Virus record (IMG/VR): IMGVR_UViG_3300042371_000154
Coordinates: 1 to 34,453 of that record
DNA from: a virus
Length of the DNA stretch: 34,453 bases
Strand: one strand, 5' to 3'
Notes under the pieces: generated by a model
What the model saw: the letters and a program-made list of their open reading frames with translations, nothing else
What the model was told of the DNA's origin: nothing
The model's database searches: none
In this document: in pieces, positions 8,396-13,241 of the stretch
Layout: every line of letters starts with the position of its first letter
Position numbering within the stretch: position 1 is the first letter of the stretch
Made by a program: the position numbers and the translations under genes

Positions 8396-8612
8396 CATCA
8401 TCTCCCAGTATGGCAAAGACCTTCGCCATCTCGATCAGCCACAAAGCATCTTTGCGAGACACCCCAGCCGATGACGCTACATACATATTGCCGTCCGACA
8501 TCTCGCCCAGCACCAGCACAGATTCCAAACCCTTGTCATCCGCCGCAGCCAGCACTTGGTTGACCGAAATATCAGGTTCAAATAAATTTATTACGTTGCC
8601 GCCGTCAGTCAT
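8388..8612 (-). CDS. Hypothetical early protein
   Basis: 74 residues, MTDGGNVINLFEPDISVNQV onward, ending in the acidic ILGDDDE. GGGGG lies five bases before the ATG, inside the 3' end of the upstream gene, and the two overlap by ATGA. The MTDxxxVIxLF opening is common among short phage early proteins, but I do not recognise a characterised family. It looks globular alpha/beta. Confidence 0.65.
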   Translation of the reverse strand: MTDGGNVINLFEPDISVNQVLAAADDKGLESVLVLGEMSDGNMYVASSAGVSRKDALWLIEMAKVFAILGDDDE

Positions 8613-8812
8613 TCTTTCCCCCGTAGTTCAGCCAGAAATGGCGCAATTATGTATTTGTTATAGTCTGCCATAGTTTTCAGCATTACGACTGCCTTGGCGA
8701 TGTTGGCTTCGGTTTGTGCTATGCGGTCGGCCATTTGGTCAAATGTTGGCGGATCGTAAACATCTGGGGCGCTGCGGTGCGCTTTGATGCGGTCCATAAG
8801 TGCGTCAGTCAT
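8609..8812 (-). CDS. Hypothetical small helical protein
   Basis: 67 residues from ATG 8812. GGGAG lies seven bases upstream, so I reject the longer frame to 8902. The C-terminal half (IAKAVVMLKTMADYNKYI and then LAELRGKE) aligns loosely with the C-terminus of the 7911-8210 protein, suggesting an old duplication within this gene stack. Overlaps the upstream gene by eight bases. Function unknown. Confidence 0.65.
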   Translation of the reverse strand: MTDALMDRIKAHRSAPDVYDPPTFDQMADRIAQTEANIAKAVVMLKTMADYNKYIIAPFLAELRGKE

Positions 8813-9011
8813 TCCGTGTCTCCCACAGGGTTTTAATTTTTGCTTTGAGTGCATTGCGCCGACTCTCCGGCCAGGTCGCAATGAAATCCCGTCTTGCCTC
8901 AACTGTCCTCAGTTCCATCGCGTATCGTGCAGCGCTGTCTAGGATTTCCTCATTACACGCTGCGTTATAGGCTTCCTTGCTGTCTCTGCTTTGCAAGTTG
9001 ACCTCACCCAT
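8805..9011 (-). CDS. Hypothetical small protein
   Basis: 68 residues from ATG 9011, followed by EVNLQSRDSKEAYNAACNEE and ending IKTLWETRND. Helical and charged. The start is uncertain. GTG 9044 would overlap the preceding stop as GTGA, and GTG 9029 has GAGG nine bases upstream. The body of the protein from residue ~5 onward is the same whichever is used. No family recognised. Confidence 0.6.
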   Translation of the reverse strand: MGEVNLQSRDSKEAYNAACNEEILDSAARYAMELRTVEARRDFIATWPESRRNALKAKIKTLWETRND

Positions 9012-9040
9012 TCCCACTGGATCACCCACTTGCCAGACCC

Positions 9041-9262
9041 TCACAGCTTTATTGGTTTGCGGGCGATGTAAGCAAACTTGCCCGGACCCATTCTGCGCTG
9101 GTAAAGAATGCACTTGCCTTGGTTGTAGAGTTCCAACGCATCAGCCTTGTGCTTGCCTGCGGCGTATTCACCTATGTGATATACCACCTCGTCGCCGCGC
9201 TTCATTGAGTCCAGCATGGTGTGCAGGACACCGCGCTGGTCTTTGACGATGTTATATTCCAT
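9041..9262 (-). CDS. Hypothetical small basic protein
   Basis: 73 residues from ATG 9262 (MEYNIVKDQRGVLHTMLDSM onward). A TTG at 9274 that overlaps the ssb stop is the alternative start. The VVYHIGEYAAGKHKADALEL and YQRRMGPGKFAYIARK segments, basic and aromatic, resemble small phage proteins of beta-rich fold that may bind nucleic acid. It lies directly downstream of ssb. Function unknown. Confidence 0.65.
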   Translation of the reverse strand: MEYNIVKDQRGVLHTMLDSMKRGDEVVYHIGEYAAGKHKADALELYNQGKCILYQRRMGPGKFAYIARKPIKL

Positions 9263-9270
9263 GCGCTCGC

Positions 9271-9639
9271 TCAAAATGGGATCGAGTCCTCAAGATCATC
9301 GCGGCTATTTTGCTGCGGTTCCTGTTCGCTGCGTTCCTTCGTGCCGCCCATAAACGTCAGGTCTTGCACCGAAAGCGTCAGACGGCCTTTGCCTTCGTAA
9401 ACATCCACGCCGGGGCGACCAGACACCACCAGCTTCGTACCTTTGACGATGTGGCTGCTTAGGCTGTCAGCCCGCTTGCCCCAGATGCTGCATTGCACCC
9501 AAGTGCTGTCGCGCTTCTGGCCGTTCTTGTCTTTGCCGTTGTCAATGGCGATTGAGAAGCCCAGCACGGGTTCGCCGCCCTGCGTGTTGCGCAAAACAGC
9601 GTCCTTGCCTACGTTCCCAGCGATTGTCATGGTGATCAT
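9271..9639 (-). CDS. ssb: Single-stranded DNA-binding protein
   Basis: 122 residues. The OB-fold opens MITMTIAGNVGKDAVLRNT and includes the conserved strand STWVQCSIWGKRADSL. A Gln/Ser-rich linker follows, then the acidic tip DDLEDSIPF, the SSB C-terminal motif through which host repair and replication proteins dock. Phages keep this tip when their replication depends on the host machinery, which fits the absence of phage polymerase and helicase here. Overlaps the upstream gene by ATGA. Shorter than host SSBs, as usual for phage copies. Confidence 0.95.
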   Translation of the reverse strand: MITMTIAGNVGKDAVLRNTQGGEPVLGFSIAIDNGKDKNGQKRDSTWVQCSIWGKRADSLSSHIVKGTKLVVSGRPGVDVYEGKGRLTLSVQDLTFMGGTKERSEQEPQQNSRDDLEDSIPF

Positions 9640-9851
9640 TTTGTTTCTCTCTGTTGTAGTTTAGCTTTTCCAAGTTCTTCTTGAGCATTGCAGTAATCAG
9701 CCCACACAACATCCCGCGTGGCGAATGCCTTATCTGTCAAAACTTGGGAAAACATGCGCATTGACTCAAAAATACCATCACGAGCAATTTCATAATCAGC
9801 CGCAAGTTTTGCAAAAGCGGCTTCAAGCTCTTCTATAGTTTTGGTGGTCAT
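9636..9851 (-). CDS. Hypothetical helical protein upstream of ssb
   Basis: 71 residues from ATG 9851, supported by AAGGG nine bases upstream. Predicted all-helical (TTKTIEELEAAFAKLAADYE onward) with one Trp in the middle. Its stop overlaps the ssb start, so the two are coupled. No family recognised. It may be a partner of ssb by position only. Confidence 0.65.
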   Translation of the reverse strand: MTTKTIEELEAAFAKLAADYEIARDGIFESMRMFSQVLTDKAFATRDVVWADYCNAQEELGKAKLQQRETK

Positions 9852-9922
9852 TTTGTTTTTCCCTTCGTGTTGCGGTGTTCTTGTAGACACCTTACAACAT
9901 CCACAAACGCTGGCAACAACAT
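9848..9922 (-). CDS. Possible 24-residue microprotein
   Basis: In the 94-base gap between the methyltransferase stop (9946) and the next gene, an ATG at 9922 opens a 24-residue frame beginning MLLPAFVDVVRCLQEHRN. It ends in an ATGA overlap with the gene at 9851. The amphipathic, basic character and the exact coupling overlap are in favour. The only ribosome-binding candidate, TAAGTG, is weak. It could be a leader peptide or chance. Confidence 0.3.
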   Translation of the reverse strand: MLLPAFVDVVRCLQEHRNTKGKTK

Positions 9923-9945
9923 TATTGCACTTAGCGCAAATATTT

Positions 9946-10956
9946 TCACATCACGCTTTCGACGAACGCTTGCGCTGCTTGGGCAACGATTGCATTGCCA
10001 TAACCGCGCAATCGTCCCACTCTGGCGGCAGCCCCATGAGCCAACGGGGATGTGCCGGGTTCAACTGGCCGCCACTTTCCATCGCGGCAGAAGAGCCAAT
10101 CAGCATCTCGCCAGTGGCCGTTAGTCGCGCTGGGCCGACCATCTTTGACATCTGCGTCAAGCTGGTTCCCGTCATTCCCGCTGTTATCCCAGACCCCGCT
10201 CTCTCCCCGTCCGATGCTGCTGCTGTCGGCCAACCCGATTTCTGCACCTCGAATGACAGCTTCATGCTGTGACCCGTTCCAGACGGAGCCAATCCGCTCT
10301 GCTTGCTGTCCTGCACAATTGGGGTTGTCCATCCTGCCATCCAGGCTTGCCTTGGAACTGTATCGTCCCGCAGTTGACCGCTCTGACGGTGCATCGACGT
10401 TTCCAAGTTGCCGCTGTCCTTGTGGTCCCGCGTTGTCGGCGTTGCCCAGCCGTGTTCCAACCCACCAGAGGCGCTGGCGGATATGCGGCGCACCGACGCC
10501 CGCAGCGCAGAGATCGACCGCCCCGCTGGCGTATCCCGTTTCTTCCAAGTCAGCGCATACAAGGTCGAGCCAAGCGAGGCCGTCTTTGCTTGCAACTTGC
10601 TCACCAAGGACAACGTCAGGTCGGCACTGGCTGATGAGGTGGTGGAAGGCTGGCCACAAGTGCCGCTCATCATCAAACCCTGCTCCTTTGCCTGCCGCGC
10701 TGAAAGGCTGGCACGGACATGATCCTGTCCATACAGGACGATCATCGGCCCATCCCGCTCGTCGCAGGGCGTAGGACCAGACACCAATTCCGGCGAAGAA
10801 GTGGCACTGAGTAAATCCAGCAAGTTCAGTTGGTGTGACATCTTCGATGCTCCGCTCGTCAACTACGCCATCAGCGATGTGACCCTGTTTGATTAATTCC
10901 CGCAGCCAAGCAGCGGCCTTTGGGTCATATTCGTTGTAATATGCGGCCATGCTCAT
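9946..10956 (-). CDS. DNA cytosine-5 methyltransferase
   Basis: 336 residues. Methylates cytosine C5 using S-adenosylmethionine. Motif I FFAGIG at 53-58 (cofactor), motif IV PCQPFS at 81-86 (catalytic Cys82), a motif VI variant GEQVAS at 118-123 (usually ENV), motif VIII GAPHIRQRLWWVG at 155-167 and motif X GYGNAI at 318-323. The target-recognition region (168-300) is Asn/Asp/Gly-rich with repeated motifs. No restriction partner is next to it, so it is probably a solitary enzyme protecting phage DNA or affecting regulation. Almost its whole 3' two-thirds is shared with a second open frame (9951-10841). The start overlaps the upstream stop. Confidence 0.9.
   Translation of the reverse strand: MSMAAYYNEYDPKAAAWLRELIKQGHIADGVVDERSIEDVTPTELAGFTQCHFFAGIGVWSYALRRAGWADDRPVWTGSCPCQPFSAAGKGAGFDDERHLWPAFHHLISQCRPDVVLGEQVASKDGLAWLDLVCADLEETGYASGAVDLCAAGVGAPHIRQRLWWVGTRLGNADNAGPQGQRQLGNVDAPSERSTAGRYSSKASLDGRMDNPNCAGQQAERIGSVWNGSQHEAVIRGAEIGLADSSSIGRGESGVWDNSGNDGNQLDADVKDGRPSATNGHWRDADWLFCRDGKWRPVEPGTSPLAHGAAARVGRLRGYGNAIVAQAAQAFVESVM
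9951..10841 (-). CDS. Nested gene in a different frame of the methyltransferase (296 residues)
   Basis: A second long frame lies inside the methyltransferase gene. ATG 10841 has GGAG eight bases upstream. The protein carries three copies of a short motif: GWATPTTRDHKDSG (131-144), GWTTPIVQDSKQSG (170-183) and GWPTAAASDGERAG (203-216). It ends with NPAHPRWLMGLPPEWDDCA, a run I remember from many prophage proteins annotated as hypothetical or methyltransferase-associated. A separately known C-terminus in the second frame argues that both frames are translated. I cannot confirm the homologues here. It could still be a passenger frame carried along by conservation of the methyltransferase. Function unknown. 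Confidence 0.6.
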   Translation of the reverse strand: MSHQLNLLDLLSATSSPELVSGPTPCDERDGPMIVLYGQDHVRASLSARQAKEQGLMMSGTCGQPSTTSSASADLTLSLVSKLQAKTASLGSTLYALTWKKRDTPAGRSISALRASVRRISASASGGLEHGWATPTTRDHKDSGNLETSMHRQSGQLRDDTVPRQAWMAGWTTPIVQDSKQSGLAPSGTGHSMKLSFEVQKSGWPTAAASDGERAGSGITAGMTGTSLTQMSKMVGPARLTATGEMLIGSSAAMESGGQLNPAHPRWLMGLPPEWDDCAVMAMQSLPKQRKRSSKA

Positions 10957-11558
10957 TCCATCCGCTTCACGCCAAAGCCAACATCCCGCATGATTTCCGC
11001 AGCCCGGTCTGCTGTCAGCCGTTCTCTTGGTTCTGGCTTATGCTCTGCGCCGCGCTGCTTCATCTCCAGCACCCTAGACGCTGATGCTACGCCGTCCATC
11101 TCAACCCTACACCGGGCCACGATGTCGCCTTCTAGCGGGCGTTTCCGGCGGTCTGTGTTGGCATCTGACTTCCACCAGCGCACCGACCTCTCGATGGCCC
11201 ACTGAGGAAAGCCGCTTAGAGCCTGTTCCCAATCTTCGGCTTCCATCTTGCGCACGGCCTGCGGGATGTCTTTCTCGTAGTAGGGGCTGAGAAGCGCAGC
11301 GACCCTAGCTGAGATCCACACCCCAGAGGCTGATGTCATCAGTGCGCTCTGGATTCTCAGCACGGTTTCTTTCTCTGGCAACGATGTCTGCTGCAACGCT
11401 GGCAAACGCCGCAGCCATGCCAGACCCCGCTCCACCTTTTCCTCGCTGAGTGTTTCCAAATTTCCGCGCATTGCCGAGCCATGTGCGCCAAGCTGCGTCC
11501 CAATCCCTGAAACGGTTTTGCTTAGAGCGGTGGAAGTTTCCGAATCGATCTGCTTCAT
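10953..11558 (-). CDS. Replication-region protein, unknown function
   Basis: 201 residues from ATG 11558, with AGGA eight bases upstream. The start lies 254 bases inside the preceding replication gene, in another frame. The N-terminal 50 residues are helical and Ser/Thr-rich. The middle (VWISARVAALLSPYYEKD and then FPQWAIERSVRWW) is a conserved-looking helical core with paired Trp residues, and the C-terminus is basic. It occupies the slot of lambda P (helicase loader) immediately after an O-like protein, so a helicase-recruiting role is a reasonable guess from position. I see no sequence motif that proves it. A later ATG at 11342 would shorten the overlap but has no better ribosome site. Confidence 0.7.
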   Translation of the reverse strand: MKQIDSETSTALSKTVSGIGTQLGAHGSAMRGNLETLSEEKVERGLAWLRRLPALQQTSLPEKETVLRIQSALMTSASGVWISARVAALLSPYYEKDIPQAVRKMEAEDWEQALSGFPQWAIERSVRWWKSDANTDRRKRPLEGDIVARCRVEMDGVASASRVLEMKQRGAEHKPEPRERLTADRAAEIMRDVGFGVKRME

Positions 11559-12072
11559 CTTCTATTTCCTGTTGTGTGAAACCGCGGTCTAGCGCGTCTT
11601 GAACATTCTTGTCATTTGGTATCCACCCATCGGGCAGATCAATCTCAGGCTTGCGTTGCTTTTGCGCCTTCGCGCCTCTTAACTCTTCTGGTTCATTTAC
11701 AAGGTTATTATTTACAGGGTTAAGGGTAGGAAAAATTTGCACGGGGGGGGTGGAAATATTTTCCGGGGGGGTAGGAAATATTTTCCTACCATCATCTTCC
11801 GTTCGCATCTTCAAATGGTAGCTGTTGGATGTCTGCGAACCGTTGTCACGGGTGCGCTTCACCACAGAGATCAAGCCAGCTTCGGCCAGTTGATCCAAAT
11901 GCAGCCTGACGCTTCGATCCGTCATCTCGCACAATTCCGCCAGCCTCTTGTGGCTTGGGAAGCATTCGCCTGTGCTTTGGTTGTAGTGATCCGCCAGCCA
12001 ATAAAGCACAATCTTGGCGGCTGGTTTCAGCCCCACCTGCTTCATTGCTAACGCCGTCATATAGTGACTCAA
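11305..12072 (-). CDS. HTH replication initiator (lambda O-like organisation)
   Basis: 255 residues. The best start is TTG 12072, because a perfect AAGGAG lies seven bases before it. The open frame reaches a GTG at 12129 and the first ATG is 12060. Residues ~10-85 form a winged helix (VGLKPAAKIVLYWLADHYN, then CFPSHKRLAELCEMTDRSVR and LDQLAEAGLISVVKRT), the HTH_36 type found in phage replication proteins. A Pro-rich linker (KIFPTPPENISTPPVQIFPT) is encoded by tandem DNA repeats that look like origin iterons. The C-terminal part has the RFRDWDAAWRTWLGNARKFG motif frequent at the end of O-like proteins. It should bind its own gene and nucleate host replisome loading. Confidence 0.85.
   Translation of the reverse strand: MSHYMTALAMKQVGLKPAAKIVLYWLADHYNQSTGECFPSHKRLAELCEMTDRSVRLHLDQLAEAGLISVVKRTRDNGSQTSNSYHLKMRTEDDGRKIFPTPPENISTPPVQIFPTLNPVNNNLVNEPEELRGAKAQKQRKPEIDLPDGWIPNDKNVQDALDRGFTQQEIEDEADRFGNFHRSKQNRFRDWDAAWRTWLGNARKFGNTQRGKGGAGSGMAAAFASVAADIVARERNRAENPERTDDISLWGVDLS
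11729..11790. repeat. Iteron-like 22-bp tandem repeats; candidate replication origin
   Basis: Two units share the exact 13-mer GGAAATATTTTCC (11752-11764 and 11774-11786), spaced 22 bp and separated by G tracts. A degenerate third unit, GGAAAAATTTGCAC, begins at 11729. The 13-mer is nearly palindromic. A/T-rich sequence adjoins on the left (about 11681-11722). Tandem near-palindromic iterons next to an A/T-rich stretch inside the initiator gene is the organisation of the lambda origin within gene O. The G runs are 8 (11743-11750) and 7 (11765-11771) bases long. Confidence 0.55.
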
Positions 12073-12261
12073 TTTGGCACTCCTTGGGTTGTGGAGTTGC
12101 CAATCGCGGTGTAGAACCACGATCAGCACATCCTGACTATGTGCTTGCCGAAATCAGCGGTCTTCTCCCCCGCTGCGGCTTACTTAGGGCAGGTTGAACG
12201 TTTCCGCGTTCCCTGCCCACTTCTTTTTCTATACCTGATGCAACATCAGATAAAGCGTTTT
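12073..12261 (-). other. Structured 189-bp leader between DUF1064 and initiator genes
   Basis: No open frame of note. It holds a hairpin CAGCGG/CCGCTG with a nine-base loop (12155-12160 and 12170-12175). A longer hairpin has arms GGGCAGG/CCTGCCC (12187-12193 and 12212-12218) enclosing an inner stem GAACG/CGTTC (12196-12200 and 12207-12211). The perfect inverted repeat CTGATG-CAA-CATCAG lies at 12235-12249. On the plus strand the large hairpin is followed by TTCTTTTTCT, so it could stop opposing transcription. On the minus strand it would be a structured 5' leader of the initiator message. Confidence 0.5.
12228..12249 (-). promoter_or_regulatory. Operator-like palindrome beside a -10-like box
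   Basis: CTGATGTTGCATCAG (minus strand, 12235-12249) is a perfect 6+3+6 inverted repeat lying just upstream of TATAGA (12228-12233), where the spacer of a leftward promoter for the initiator would be. No good -35 is visible, so activation or weak basal firing would be needed. The half-site CTGATGCAA recurs at 12841-12849 in the regulator's own control region. Confidence 0.4.
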
Positions 12262-12618
12262 CTACGTCACGCGCAGATTTAATCCCATCGCAATGGCAAC
12301 CGCATAGCGCACCTCAAAGTCACGAGTCCAGTGGCCTTTACACTCCTCGATCACCTCAACGCCGTCTTCAACATAAGCGAAGTCCGCCGTGTATTTCATC
12401 TTGCGGCCTGTGCGCGTGTAGAGCGGGCGATGCTGGCCCATCAGTTCAAACTTGACTTGCCGGCGTAGGTTGCTGATCTCCCCTGCGCGTTCCAAAAGCT
12501 GCAATTCCATGTAGCGCTGGGCTTCTTTTTTACTCGCAAACTGGACTTCGCCAACCATCGTTTTCTTAGCGCCATACTTGTTAGCTGTCTTGCGGGCAAA
12601 GCTGGGCTGTATCTTCAT
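12262..12618 (-). CDS. DUF1064 protein, PD-(D/E)XK nuclease-like
   Basis: 118 residues. NKYGAKKTMVGEVQFASKKE is the family opening. YTADFAYVEDGVEVIEECKG contains Asp in a TADF strand and E-C-K as the ExK motif of PD-(D/E)XK nucleases, with an upstream Glu in the KKEAQRYMELQLL helix. The family is widespread in phages and is sometimes proposed to resolve branched DNA. Activity here is inferred from the fold. ATGA-type overlap with the XRE gene places it in the same transcript, just before the replication genes. Confidence 0.8.
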   Translation of the reverse strand: MKIQPSFARKTANKYGAKKTMVGEVQFASKKEAQRYMELQLLERAGEISNLRRQVKFELMGQHRPLYTRTGRKMKYTADFAYVEDGVEVIEECKGHWTRDFEVRYAVAIAMGLNLRVT

Positions 12619-12830
12619 TGCCAGCCATCCGATGAGACAGCCCGGTTGGTGGCAAATTCCACAAACTTCCTTGACAGGCGATCAGGCACAACCGAGCCCG
12701 ACAGCCAGCGCGACAACTGCGATGCGCTGACACCGAGCATCTCAGCGAAATCTTTCTTTTTCATTTTTTCGGCCTTGATGTGCTGGGCCAGAGCGATGCG
12801 TGATGTGTTTTCCATGCGTCCATCTTGCAT
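12615..12830 (-). CDS. XRE-family HTH regulator (Cro/CI-like)
   Basis: 71 residues. The HTH spans about 12-50: IALAQHIKAEKMKKKDFAEM then LGVSASQLSRWLSGSVVPD. Size and single domain suit a Cro-type repressor and not a full CI with a dimerisation/protease domain. It starts at ATG 12830, or at ATG 12815 if the five N-terminal residues are excluded, and neither has a strong Shine-Dalgarno. It stands at the divergent point between the leftward early operon and the rightward recombination operon, where such regulators normally act on both promoters. Candidate operators flank it (12235-12249 and 12825-12849). Confidence 0.85.
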   Translation of the reverse strand: MQDGRMENTSRIALAQHIKAEKMKKKDFAEMLGVSASQLSRWLSGSVVPDRLSRKFVEFATNRAVSSDGWQ

Positions 12831-12895
12831 AAAGTTGCGCCTGATGCAAATAGTTGTTTACAAGCGCAAGCAAGATCGTTAGACCGATGTTAGAC
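12825..12895. promoter_or_regulatory. Divergent control region with inverted and direct repeats
   Basis: Contains TTGCAT (12825-12830) and ATGCAA (12844-12849) as an inverted pair 13 bases apart. CCTGATGCAA (12840-12849) is identical to 12234-12243. Two direct copies of GTTAGAC lie at 12878-12884 and 12889-12895, 11 bp apart (one helical turn). This is where promoters for the regulator (leftward) and the recombination operon (rightward) should be. I could not find convincing -35/-10 pairs, so the call is operator region only. Confidence 0.5.
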
Positions 12896-12923
12896 GAACA
12901 ACGCAAGAATGGGAGAAAAGACC

Positions 12924-13148
12924 ATGCAAGCATACTACAAGGGTGAAGAAATCAAAGTTCACTTTGTCGCAGAGAGCGTCCGCACCGACTTCGGTGTGCC
13001 GGGTTCGCCTGTCTGGGAAGAAGTCGACATGAACACGATTGAAGTTGACCAACTGTTCATTCTGGACACGCCGTTCAACATCAAAGAATTGCCGCAAGCG
13101 TTGCAGGACGCCATCCTGTCTCTTTGGAATGAAGTGGAGTTTTACTAA
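12924..13148 (+). CDS. Hypothetical first gene of the recombination operon
   Basis: 74 residues from ATG 12924, with GGGAG eight bases upstream. The ATG at 12909 lacks a ribosome site. The protein (MQAYYKGEEIKVHFVAESVR onward) is acidic and beta-rich early, with a helical C-terminus, DTPFNIKELPQALQDAILSL. No characterised family recognised. As the first gene after the divergent control region it could be an early host-interaction protein. Its stop overlaps the next start as TAATG. Confidence 0.7.
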   Translation: MQAYYKGEEIKVHFVAESVRTDFGVPGSPVWEEVDMNTIEVDQLFILDTPFNIKELPQALQDAILSLWNEVEFY

Positions 13149-13240
13149 TGCGTGAGTGGATTGAAGATGCAGTTGGGGCTGTGATGCTCTTTGTCATGGG
13201 CTACGGCCTGTTCTTCTTGGGTTATGGATTGGGGTTCTGA
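13148..13240 (+). CDS. 30-residue single-pass membrane microprotein
   Basis: ATG 13148 overlaps the upstream stop (TAATG), with GGAG eight bases before it. It ends at TGA 13238-13240, one base before the ERF gene. The peptide opens MREWIEDAVGAVML, and residues ~9-30 (aliphatic/aromatic with spaced Gly, ending GLGF) form one transmembrane segment after a charged N-terminus. Tight coupling on both sides and a good ribosome site support translation. Function unknown. A membrane-acting early peptide is possible. Confidence 0.6.
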   Translation: MREWIEDAVGAVMLFVMGYGLFFLGYGLGF

Positions 13241-13241
13241 C

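Noticed and set aside
8812-9113. N-terminal extensions of the 8609 and 8805 genes to 8902 and 9113
   Set aside because: They run into neighbouring genes with non-protein-like composition, and later starts have better context.
9946-10956. The two overlapping frames as one frameshifted methyltransferase
   Set aside because: All methyltransferase motifs from I to X are in a single uninterrupted frame, so no frameshift is needed.
11729-11790. CRISPR-like or minisatellite array
   Set aside because: Only about three short units, no unique spacers, and inside a coding sequence; iterons fit better.
12187-12218. tRNA or tRNA-like gene
   Set aside because: A hairpin only; no cloverleaf, T-loop or anticodon arm could be drawn around it.
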